DNA from: JACCUZ01 sp038246575
GTDB taxonomy: Bacteria > Actinomycetota > Actinomycetes > JACCUZ01
Assembly: GCA_038246575.1 (NCBI GenBank)
Contig: JBBRVU010000250.1
Span: 1-5,026, forward strand
DNA length: 5,026 bases
Reading direction: 5' to 3'
Shown here: positions 1-5,026 of the stretch, piece by piece
How the letters are laid out: every line of letters starts with the position of its first letter
Position numbering within the stretch: the first letter of the stretch is position 1
Translations under genes and position numbers: made by a program
Notes under the pieces: model-generated
Database searches by the model: none
What the model saw: only the letters and a program-made list of their open reading frames with translations
Told to the model about the DNA's origin: nothing

Positions 1-668
1 GGCTGGTTGTCCTTGACGACCAGCAGGTAGCCGGCCTGGCGCTGGTCGACCAGGTACTCGGCGTGGTCGCGTTGGGTGTGCATGGCATCAGCGGTCACGA
101 CCCGGCCGGTCAGATCCACCCCGTCCAGCAGCGGCTGGAAGCCGGGGATCTCGTTGGTCCTGTCCGGCACGCGCCGCTGGGCGACGACGGTGCGCTGGCC
201 GTGCACGAGCGCGGCCAGGAGGTGCACGCCCTTGCCAGCAGGGAGTTTGCTGCCGCGCAGGGTCTTGCCGTCCACCGCGACCGCGCTGCGGTCACCCGCA
301 GGCAGCCGGGCGGCGATCCACCGGCAGATCCGCGCGTCGACATCGTCGGCGTCCAGGCGGTGCAGCAGCTTGCGCAGCGCCGCCTCCCGCGGGGCCTGCC
401 GCCGCGCCTCCCAGGGGCGCAGCGGCACGCCGAGCGCGGCCAGCTGCTCCTGGGTGAGCTCGCCCGCGTACTCGGCCAGCTCCCGCAGCGACTGGGCCCC
501 ACCGAGCACCGCGGCCACCGCGATACCCAGCAGCGCCTGGATCGGGTAGCGCCGCCCGTGCCGGCTACGCGGATCCGGGACCTGCGCCAGCACGTCCAAC
601 AACCGTTCCTCCTGGTGAACCTGCCGCTCAGCGGCTGACTGCTCCACGCGTTCCTCCCGGCCAGACAT
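1..668 (-). CDS. ISAs1-family transposase, N-terminal 222 residues (3' end outside window)
   Basis: This is a DDE transposase of the ISAs1 family, catalysing movement of its own insertion sequence. Translating the minus strand from the ATG at 666-668 gives 222 codons without a stop to the window edge. Residues about 20-115 form the family's N-terminal associated domain, with an early DPRSRHGRRYP stretch and LRELAEYAGE. The catalytic domain begins near residue 128. The first catalytic aspartate is D133 in VAVDGKTLRGS, followed by TNEIP at 171-175 and the second aspartate D194 in VVTADAMHTQ. LLVVKDNQ follows at 215-222. The third acidic residue would lie beyond the window. The first ATG has no clear ribosome binding site. 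A GTG at 645-647 (codon 8) is preceded by GGGAGGAA (651-658) and may be the true start. About 40% of the usual protein length (roughly 370-400 residues) is missing only because the window ends. Confidence 0.9.
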   Translation of the reverse strand, partial: MSGREERVEQSAAERQVHQEERLLDVLAQVPDPRSRHGRRYPIQALLGIAVAAVLGGAQSLRELAEYAGELTQEQLAALGVPLRPWEARRQAPREAALRKLLHRLDADDVDARICRWIAARLPAGDRSAVAVDGKTLRGSKLPAGKGVHLLAALVHGQRTVVAQRRVPDRTNEIPGFQPLLDGVDLTGRVVTADAMHTQRDHAEYLVDQRQAGYLLVVKDNQ

Positions 669-748
669 CACGACAGCCGGTTCTACCGCGCCCACCCTCA
701 CCCACCCAAACTCACGAACACCTCAAACCCCACCAAGACGCGACCCTG
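1..748 (-). mobile_element. ISAs1-family insertion sequence, partial (cut by left window edge)
   Basis: The element holds a minus-strand ISAs1-type transposase (1-668) and about 80 bp of non-coding terminal sequence upstream of it (669-748). I place the outer end at or near 748 because recognisable protease sequence stops there: the protease reading frame runs normally through about position 750 and then continues as short nonsense to a stop at 723. Read inward on the minus strand, the proposed end begins CAGGGTCGCGTC. The far end is outside the window, so the inverted repeat cannot be compared. If 748 is right, the target duplication (8-10 bp in this family) should begin at 749 with GCACGACC. 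The boundary is an inference good to a few bases; the family assignment rests on the transposase. Confidence 0.75.
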
Positions 749-1283
749 GCACGACCGGAGCGATGCCCTCGACAGGCTGGTCGAGCGTGAGCACGGCCAC
801 GTCGTGGCCCATCTCGAGCCCGCGGTTGAACAGAGAGGCGTCAAAGCGCGGGTGCACCTTCACACGGGCGATCCCTCGTTCCACGCCCTGGTTGCTGTTG
901 AGCACGGTGGCGCCGACGAGGACGCGCCAGTCGCCAACAGGATGCTGGTCGAAGCGCGTACCGATCTGGCTGGCGCAATGGCCGGCGGTGAGCACGTGCT
1001 GTGCGTCCAGTAGGCTGCCGCCGCATTTGTGCCGTTCCTTGCGGGTCGCGCCTCTGGTGGTCAACTGCAGCGACGCCTGAAACGGGTGGAGCCCGTCCGC
1101 CACGTCGTCGCCGCCTACGGCCTTCGTGGTCAATGTTCCCGTGCCTGCCGGAGCCGCCTGGGCCCTCGGGGTGGCGACCGCGGTGAGTAGCGTGAACGCA
1201 GTGGTGAGTGCGAACAACGCTGCCATCCTGCGACCTCGCAACAGCATTGTGGGACGGGGTTGCGGCCGGATACTTGCAAACAT
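723..1283 (-). pseudogene. secreted trypsin-like serine protease (S1 family), 3' end lost to IS insertion
   Basis: The frame encodes the first part of an exported chymotrypsin-fold protease. I choose the ATG at 1281-1283 because AAGGAG lies 9 nt upstream and a signal peptide follows: basic residues to about 19, a hydrophobic core at about 20-37, and a likely cleavage after AQA near residue 43. A short propeptide ends at K54, followed by AVGG, the counterpart of the trypsin IVGG mature terminus. CGGSLL at 87-92 and LTAGHC at 98-103 give the catalytic histidine H102; HDVAVL at 160-165 gives the catalytic aspartate D161. After VVP (177-179) similarity stops and seven unrelated residues lead to a TGA. 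The GDSGGP serine region and roughly the last third of the fold are absent, so this 186-residue product cannot be an active protease. The junction coincides with the proposed ISAs1 end. A frame extending to an ATG at 1526 exists but lacks a signal peptide and binding site. Confidence 0.85.
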
Positions 1284-1292
1284 CGGTGCGTT

Positions 1293-1298
1293 CTCCTT
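1293..1298 (-). promoter_or_regulatory. ribosome binding site of the protease gene
   Basis: On the minus strand AAGGAG lies 9 nt before the ATG at 1281-1283. It is the strongest Shine-Dalgarno match near any possible start of the protease frame and decides the start choice against the upstream ATG at 1526. Confidence 0.75.
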
Positions 1299-1339
1299 GA
1301 TCTGGCCGGGCTCCGAGGGATCTGGCCGGGCTCCGAGGG
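1299..1339. repeat. tandem 20-bp duplication in the protease leader
   Basis: GATCTGGCCGGGCTCCGAGG occurs twice head to tail (1299-1318 and 1319-1338) with no mismatch, and the match runs one base further. On the minus strand the repeat ends directly at the AAGGAG ribosome binding site, so both copies sit in the probable 5' leader of the protease transcript. It looks like a recent slippage or unequal-exchange duplication. A functional role is not shown. Confidence 0.9.
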
Positions 1340-1552
1340 TCTGCGTCGCAGAGCGTGTGTTCTGCGGGCGGCCTCCAGCCCGCCGCCCGATCTTGACGTT
1401 AACGTCAGGCAGCTGGCGCGGTAAAATCTTCACGCGGGAACGCCTGAAAACGTTATGCTTTCGCCTCGGTAAAGCGTTCTCTCCAGGTCGGTGGAACGCA
1501 GGCAGCGTGAGGTTCGGGCAGCACAACCCGCCCCCCAGTCGCAGTGCGGAAT
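1340..1552 (-). promoter_or_regulatory. upstream region of the protease gene, with dyad symmetries
   Basis: No gene is supported here. The stretch lies between the leader duplication and the IS66 remnant and is somewhat more AT-rich in its middle (about 1393-1465) than its surroundings, as expected for a promoter region. It holds several inverted repeats: TCTGCG-T-CGCAGA at 1340-1352, GCGGGC/GCCCGC at 1364-1369 and 1378-1383, the perfect palindrome at 1394-1407 listed separately, and an imperfect 17-bp dyad GAAAACGTTATGCTTTC at 1446-1462. I could not find a convincing -35/-10 pair on the minus strand, so the transcription start is unknown. Confidence 0.4.
1394..1407. promoter_or_regulatory. 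perfect 14-bp palindrome, candidate operator
   Basis: TGACGTTAACGTCA is identical to its own reverse complement over all 14 bases. It lies 111 bp upstream of the protease ATG, in the most AT-rich part of the upstream region. Palindromes of this length and composition are typical targets for dimeric regulators of the LacI, TetR or MerR classes. Which regulator would bind is not known, and no regulator gene is in the window. Confidence 0.45.
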
Positions 1553-1573
1553 GTAATTGTTCAGCTGGTTTGA
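1553..1573 (+). repeat. left terminal inverted repeat of the IS66 remnant
   Basis: This 21-bp end begins GTAA and pairs with 2209-2229 at 20 of 21 positions. Similarity stops at the next inward base. The adjoining 8 bp outside (1545-1552) are the left copy of the target duplication. Confidence 0.88.
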
Positions 1574-1582
1574 CTCGTCCGG

Positions 1583-2177
1583 ATGGGATGGGGATCCTTC
1601 CTGGTCATGGGGGCTGACGAGCGGGTTCCCGGGTGGGTGCTGGAACGGTTCGCGCGGTTGCAGGCGCGGATCGAGCAGCTCACGGCCGAGAACGTGCGGT
1701 TGCAGGCTCAGGTGGCGGAGCTGGAGGCGGAGAACGCCCGGCTGCACGCGGACAACGCCGAGCTGCGCCGGAAGCTGGCAGGCACGTCGAAGACGTCGCA
1801 TCGGCCGCCGTCGTCGGACGGGCCGCGTAAGCCGCCACGCCCGGCGATCCCCCGGCAGCCCGGAACGCTGGCCATCCCCGGCTCCACCCCGCGGTGCTCG
1901 CCAGCCTCCACACCCGCTACCAGCAGGCCCTCGACCAGGGATGTCACACCAACGGCCTTGAAGACCTCCCCGCGGTCCTGCGCGGCCCCCGGGTCCGATG
2001 GTCGAACTCCACCAGAAGATCAGCGGCTGCTGGCGCACCCTCACCGGCGCCCGCGCCTTCCTGACCGCACGCAACTACACCGCCACCGCCCGCAAACACG
2101 GCCACAGCCCCCCTGACCGCCCTCCACAGTGCTCTCACCGGCAACCCCTGGCTCCCACCTGCCCCACCCCTGCCTGA
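1583..2177 (+). pseudogene. degenerate IS66-family transposase, three fragments in different frames
   Basis: The first fragment (from the ATG at 1583 or 1607 to about 1850) encodes the typical N-terminal leucine-zipper-like coiled coil, ARLQARIEQLTAENVRLQAQ onward, followed by the family hallmark HRPPSSDGPRK. The frame then runs on as unrelated sequence to a stop at 2114-2116. A second fragment, in the frame of 1894 (about 1867-1955), gives HPAVLASLHTRYQQALDQG, which resembles the linker late in the DDE domain. A third, in the frame of 1998, gives MVELHQKISGCWRTLTGARA and ARNYTATARKHGHS, the well-conserved C-terminal region. A six-C run at 2108-2113 (five would keep the frame) then shifts it, and LTALHSALTGNPWLP continues the family C-terminus in another frame. 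The Zn-binding region and the catalytic D, D and E segments are missing, so no active transposase can be made. Assignments come from recalled family motifs. Confidence 0.85.
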
Positions 2178-2208
2178 GCAGGGCATTCCCGACCGTTCCC
2201 GAAACCCC

Positions 2209-2229
2209 TCAAACCAGCTGAACAGTTAC
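2209..2229 (-). repeat. right terminal inverted repeat of the IS66 remnant
   Basis: Read on the minus strand it begins GTAACTGTTCAGCTGG and differs from the left end by one base. The adjoining 2230-2237, CGCGGAAT, is the right copy of the target duplication. Confidence 0.88.
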
Positions 2230-2554
2230 CGCGGAATTTGCAGCCTGGCGCTCACGCGGGCTATTTCGGTCCTGTTACGTGTTTGGCGTAAATGCCAGGA
2301 ACGCTCGGTTGCTGCGGCTCTGCTTCTGCTGCGCCCTGTGCCTGGCTGATCGTCGTGCACGGGGCGACGCCGCACAGATGCCGAGCTGGCCGAGCGCGTC
2401 ACGACGTCTGAATCCGGGCCGATGACGCCTGACCCGCAACGCGCTGCGTGCCCGTGGTGGCCGCTCCAGCCCGCGCGGGCGCATGGCCGCCGCTCAGCCC
2501 AGCTCAATAGCACAGACCGAAGGGGACCAGCCCGCGCGGGCGCATGGCCGCCGC
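2230..2554. other. gene-poor spacer between glycosyltransferase and IS66 remnant
   Basis: I see no convincing gene in this 325-bp stretch. Short frames exist on both strands (for example minus 2275-2484, arginine-rich and starting inside a repeat) but have neither recognisable motifs nor a clear ribosome binding site. The left part (2230-2300) is less GC-rich than the operon to its right. The right part holds a 31-bp direct repeat. An inverted pair CCTGGC (2244-2249) and GCCAGG (2294-2299) is too widely spaced to be a clear terminator. No U-tract terminator for the glycosyltransferase operon was found. Confidence 0.55.
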
Positions 2555-2557
2555 TCA
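2466..2557. repeat. 31-bp direct repeat, two copies 61 bp apart, each with a 12-bp palindrome
   Basis: Positions 2466-2496 and 2527-2557 are identical over 31 bases, beginning CCAGCCCGCGCGGGCGCATG. Each copy holds the perfect palindrome GCCCGCGCGGGC (2469-2480 and 2530-2541). On the minus strand each copy starts TGAGCGGCGGCC, and in the copy at 2527-2557 that TGA is the stop codon of the glycosyltransferase. The other copy lies just downstream of the gene. It could be a duplicated segment of the operon's 3' end or a pair of hairpin elements acting in transcript ending or stability. Neither role is shown by the sequence. Confidence 0.85.
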
Positions 2558-3802
2558 TCCCTGCCAGGGCCGGTCCGGGTCCCGGGCGGCGCACCGGTAG
2601 ACCGCGAGGGTCGCCTCGGCTGTGCGGCGCCAGTCGAACCGTTCCCGGACCAGCGCGCGGCCGCGCTCGCCCAGATCCCGCCGGAGCTGTGGGTCCGCCA
2701 GGACCTGCAACGTCACCTCGGCGATGTGCGCCGGGTCGGCCGCGCGCACGTACCGGGCGGCGGGCTGGTCGGGATCGCCGAGGAAGACCTGGGAGAACCC
2801 GTTGCCGAGGACGACCGGCGTGGCGGTGGACATCGCCTCCACCGCGACCAGGCCGAACGGCTCGAACAGCGACGGGAAGACGCAGACGTCGGCCAGCCGG
2901 TACCAGACGACCAGGTCGTCCCGGCCGAGGAACCCGTCGGCGACGTGCACGTGGTCGGCCACGCCGCGTTCCCGGGCGCAGGCCAGCACCCGGTCGCGGT
3001 CGCCCTGCCCCAGGACCACCAGGTGCACCTCGGGGTCCGCCGCGACGATCCGCTCCATCGCCTCCACCAGCGGAAAAATACCCTTCTGTACCTCCAGCCG
3101 GCCCACGAAGAGCAGCACCCGGCACTGCTCGGGCACGCCCAGGTCCTGGCGGAGCTGCCGGGCGCGGGCGGCCGGGGCCGGCGTCGACACGGCGCGCTCC
3201 AGCGGATTACCGAGCAGCACCACGTCGATGCGGTCCGGCGCCCACCCGTCGGCGACGAGCAGGTCCCGCACCTCCGGGCTGGCGGTCACGACCCGCGCTG
3301 CGATCCGGCCGATGCGGCGCTCGATCGCCCGGCCGGCCATGAACGGGTCGGTGACGGTGCGGCGCGGCGCCAGGGAGTACTCGGTCGTGTGCAGGTGGAA
3401 GACGATCGGGACCGGGAGCAGCAGGTGACAGAGGAACGCGGCGACGAAGTTGGTGACGTCGTGGATGGCGATGACGTCCACGCCCCCACGCCGGTGCAGT
3501 GCGCGGATCCCCCGGACGTGCCGCACGTTGCTGACCATCACGTGCACGGCCAGCAGCAGGAACTCCAGACGCCGGGTGCGGTTGGGCTGCCGGCGCGCGA
3601 GCAGTGCGCGCAGGAGCCTGCCCACCGGGCGGTACACGGTCAGGTTCCCGTCCTGCTCGCGGGCGGGGAGACGGCCGTCGTTGAGGGTGAACACCGAGAG
3701 CAGGTGGTCCCGGGTCAGGTGGGGGGCGAGCGACTCGGCGTACCGGCCGAGTCCGGCGGTGATGTTCGGGGGGAACTGGTTGATCACGTGGACGATGTGC
3801 AT
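2555..3802 (-). CDS. family 4 (GT-B fold) glycosyltransferase
   Basis: This 415-residue protein is a retaining glycosyltransferase of the large GT4 class. It should transfer a sugar from a nucleotide-sugar to a growing glycan or lipid-linked acceptor at the inner face of the membrane. The N-terminal domain opens with a beta strand and a glycine-rich loop, HVINQFPPNITAGLGRYAES (5-24), usual for the acceptor-side domain. HLHTTEYS is at 137-144. The C-terminal donor domain has FVGRLEVQKG at 232-241 (conserved R235 and K240) and the E-x7-E motif FEPFGLVAVEAM at 313-324, with E314 and E322. Length is normal for the class. The ATG at 3800-3802 lies 4 nt after AGGAG and overlaps the preceding flippase gene by 19 bp, so translation is probably coupled. 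The sugar and acceptor cannot be read from sequence. The last residues, RPWQG, precede a TGA that lies within a direct repeat. Confidence 0.93.
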   Translation of the reverse strand: MHIVHVINQFPPNITAGLGRYAESLAPHLTRDHLLSVFTLNDGRLPAREQDGNLTVYRPVGRLLRALLARRQPNRTRRLEFLLLAVHVMVSNVRHVRGIRALHRRGGVDVIAIHDVTNFVAAFLCHLLLPVPIVFHLHTTEYSLAPRRTVTDPFMAGRAIERRIGRIAARVVTASPEVRDLLVADGWAPDRIDVVLLGNPLERAVSTPAPAARARQLRQDLGVPEQCRVLLFVGRLEVQKGIFPLVEAMERIVAADPEVHLVVLGQGDRDRVLACARERGVADHVHVADGFLGRDDLVVWYRLADVCVFPSLFEPFGLVAVEAMSTATPVVLGNGFSQVFLGDPDQPAARYVRAADPAHIAEVTLQVLADPQLRRDLGERGRALVRERFDWRRTAEATLAVYRCAARDPDRPWQG

Positions 3803-5026
3803 GCGGCTCCTGGCTGCGCGTAGACGCGGGCGTTGACCACGAGGACGACGACGAGCAGCAGCGCGTTCGTCAGGACGAACGCCACCAGCCCGCCGACGAG
3901 CCCGAACTCGCCGATGAGCAGCAGCTGGACCAGGAGCGCGGGGAGCAGCCCGGCCAGGAGGCAGACGATGACGACCTTGGCGCCGCGCGTGCTGTCCATC
4001 GAGAGCGCGAAGTAGTAGAGGTTGAACACGGTGTGCACCCCGATGCCGAGCGCGGCCAGCGCCAGCAGCACCAGTGAGTACGGGTAGCCGTCGCCGAGGA
4101 GACGCAGCAGCAGCAGGCCGGCGACGAAGCTCAGCCCGGCGGCGGCAAGGCCGAGCAGCGGCGCGATCCGGCCGATGCGGCGCAGCAGGGCGGGCTTGGC
4201 GAGCGTGGCCAGGGTGGGCAACAGCACAAGACCGACCCCCTCGGTGAAGACGATCCCGAGCAGCCGCTTGGGGAAACCGTTGTAGATGGAGTACGCCCCC
4301 ACCACCTCCGGGGTGGCGAAACGGTTGAGGAAGATGACGTCGAGGCCGAAGACGAGCGCGAGCAGGACCGACGTGACGCTCAGGTAGCCGCCGTGCCGGA
4401 GCAGCTCCCGGGCGAGGGGCACCGAGACCAGGCGAGGACGGACGGGCTGGCCGACGAGCGCGACCACGCCGAAGAGCACGTGTGAGGCGGCAAGCAGGAC
4501 GGCGTACGGGCCGAACGCGCGGACGTCCAGGACCAGCAGGAACAGGGCGACGGCGGTGAGGTACGCGGCGGCCAGGGCCAGGCGCAGGCCGGCGACCAGG
4601 GCGTAGCGCTGCTGCCCGCGCAGGAAACTCTCGGTGAGCAGGCCGAACCCGATCGAGAGCGCGAGCAGGACGCCGTACCGGAGCACCCCCGGGTCGATGC
4701 CGAAGGCGGCGCGCAGGACGGGTGCGGCCAGCAGGGTGCCGGCGGCCGCGGCACTGCCGAGGACGAGCGCGGCGGCCAGCGTGGTACTCAGCAGCGCCGG
4801 ATGCTCCGCGCGCGGGCGCCGCGGCAGTTCCTGGTACATGACGGCGTTCAGGTTGAGCAGGGCGGCGATCATGACGATGCCGCCGAGGACGACGGCCACG
4901 GCGTACCCGCCGAACTCGGCCACGCCGACCGCGCGGGCGACCACGAGCGTCCCGGCGGCCGAGAGGCCACTGGCGACGGTGTTGGCAGCGGTCGGCCAGA
5001 GCGCGAACCGGTAGCGGCCGAGCAAC
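3784..5026 (-). CDS. polysaccharide flippase-like membrane protein (Wzx/MATE-like superfamily), 5' end probably outside window
   Basis: The frame gives at least 413 residues with about twelve hydrophobic segments, near residues 10-30, 40-60, 80-104, 115-131, 142-165, 170-192, 212-234, 245-270, 288-310, 315-338, 350-372 and 374-398. This layout, with the N-terminal ANTVASGLSAAGTLVVARAV and the GVAEFGGYA turn after the first helix, is that of polysaccharide biosynthesis/export proteins of the MOP superfamily (Wzx-like), which flip lipid-linked glycans or move polysaccharide units across the cytoplasmic membrane. The pattern VVGAYSIYNGFPKRLLGIVF at 241-260 fits the start of the second half of such carriers. 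The frame is open to the edge: the leftmost codon visible is a TTG at 5023-5025 with too little upstream sequence to judge, so the real start may lie a few codons further. The next gene, a glycosyltransferase, overlaps its stop, pointing to a joint role in surface polysaccharide. The exact substrate is unknown. Confidence 0.85.
   Translation of the reverse strand, partial: LLGRYRFALWPTAANTVASGLSAAGTLVVARAVGVAEFGGYAVAVVLGGIVMIAALLNLNAVMYQELPRRPRAEHPALLSTTLAAALVLGSAAAAGTLLAAPVLRAAFGIDPGVLRYGVLLALSIGFGLLTESFLRGQQRYALVAGLRLALAAAYLTAVALFLLVLDVRAFGPYAVLLAASHVLFGVVALVGQPVRPRLVSVPLARELLRHGGYLSVTSVLLALVFGLDVIFLNRFATPEVVGAYSIYNGFPKRLLGIVFTEGVGLVLLPTLATLAKPALLRRIGRIAPLLGLAAAGLSFVAGLLLLRLLGDGYPYSLVLLALAALGIGVHTVFNLYYFALSMDSTRGAKVVIVCLLAGLLPALLVQLLLIGEFGLVGGLVAFVLTNALLLVVVLVVNARVYAQPGAACTSST
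3807..3811 (-). promoter_or_regulatory. ribosome binding site of the glycosyltransferase, inside the flippase gene
   Basis: AGGAG on the minus strand lies 4 nt before the ATG at 3800-3802 and within the last codons of the upstream gene. It supports this start and translational coupling of the two genes. Confidence 0.6.

Larger units (their letters stand above)
1553..2229 (+). mobile_element. internally deleted IS66-family insertion sequence remnant (677 bp)
   Basis: The left end at 1553-1573 reads GTAATTGTTCAGCTGGTTTG plus A. The reverse complement of the right end at 2209-2229 is the same except for one base (C for T at the fifth position), giving 20 of 21 identical. Ends beginning GTAA are characteristic of the IS66 family. 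The 8 bp outside the left end, TGCGGAAT (1545-1552), and outside the right end, CGCGGAAT (2230-2237), match at 7 of 8, which fits the 8-bp duplication made by this family. Between the ends are only fragments of transposase, far short of the 1.5 kb or more needed for an intact gene. The element is therefore a decayed or non-autonomous derivative that arrived by true transposition and was reduced afterwards, or moved as a short form with a helper. Confidence 0.88.

Noticed and set aside
63..638. Plus-strand frames opposite the ISAs1 transposase
   Set aside because: The minus strand has continuous ISAs1 transposase motifs (DGKTLRGS, TADAMHTQ). The plus frames have none.
1284..1526. N-terminal extension of the protease to an ATG at 1526
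   Set aside because: The extension is basic and non-hydrophobic, would bury the signal peptide, and passes through the palindrome and the tandem duplication. AAGGAG before the ATG at 1281-1283 is decisive.
763..1617. Plus-strand frames opposite the protease and its leader (763-1080 and 1126-1617)
   Set aside because: They are antisense to a gene with clear signal peptide and trypsin motifs. The second also runs through the leader duplication and into the IS66 end.
1430..2074. Minus-strand frame of 214 codons across the IS66 left end
   Set aside because: It crosses an insertion boundary and lies antisense to recognisable transposase fragments, so it is chance.
2275..2484. Possible small minus-strand gene of 69 codons in the spacer
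   Set aside because: It starts inside the 31-bp repeat, has about one quarter arginine, no clear ribosome binding site and no motif.
1299..2557. CRISPR-like or other regular repeat array
   Set aside because: The repeats at 1299-1339 and 2466-2557 are each only two copies, unrelated to each other and without regular spacers.
2226..3125. Minus-strand frame of 299 codons in another frame than the glycosyltransferase
   Set aside because: It is Gly/Arg/Pro/Ala-rich, overlaps the real gene on the same strand and continues through the spacer into the edge of the IS66 remnant with no motif.
2422..3342. Plus-strand frame of 306 codons rich in Arg, Pro and Gly
   Set aside because: The low-complexity composition is typical of an antisense frame in GC-rich DNA and it overlaps the glycosyltransferase.
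2483..3823. Long plus-strand open frame of 446 codons
   Set aside because: It lies antisense to the glycosyltransferase, shows no family motifs and has the histidine/arginine/valine-rich composition of a high-GC shadow frame. The opposite strand has clear GT4 motifs.

Overview
The window is GC-rich DNA. Its codon use is strongly biased to G or C in third positions, its mobile elements (ISAs1-like and IS66-like) are of types common in actinomycetes, and it carries a secreted trypsin-like protease. This suggests a filamentous actinobacterium of the Streptomyces or Micromonospora kind. The genus cannot be fixed from sequence alone. All host genes seen here lie on the minus strand.

From right to left, which is the direction of transcription, the layout is as follows. 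(1) 3784-5026: a polytopic membrane protein of the Wzx/MATE-like polysaccharide flippase type, running to the window edge. (2) 2555-3802: a GT-B fold family 4 glycosyltransferase whose start overlaps the flippase stop by 19 bp. The two are almost certainly co-translated and look like the end of a cell-surface or exopolysaccharide operon. (3) 2230-2554: a gene-poor spacer with a 31-bp direct repeat that begins at the glycosyltransferase stop codon. (4) 1553-2229: a 677-bp remnant of an IS66-family insertion sequence on the plus strand. It has 21-bp terminal inverted repeats (20/21 identical) starting GTAA, a near-perfect 8-bp target duplication, and a transposase reduced to three out-of-frame pieces. 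(5) 1284-1552: a structured upstream region with a perfect 14-bp palindrome and a tandem 20-bp duplication abutting the ribosome binding site. (6) 723-1283: a secreted trypsin-like serine protease that has lost its catalytic serine region. (7) 1-748: an ISAs1-family element, cut by the left window edge, that interrupts the protease. Its transposase reading frame is open over all 222 codons visible.

The right half is an ordinary polysaccharide export and assembly gene pair. The left half records at least two independent transposition events around one protease gene: an old decayed IS66 copy upstream and an apparently fresher ISAs1 copy inside the coding region. No tRNA, rRNA, CRISPR array or recognisable defence system was seen. 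I did not find a convincing new biological system. The most informative points are the footprint of the IS66 remnant and the disruption of the protease.
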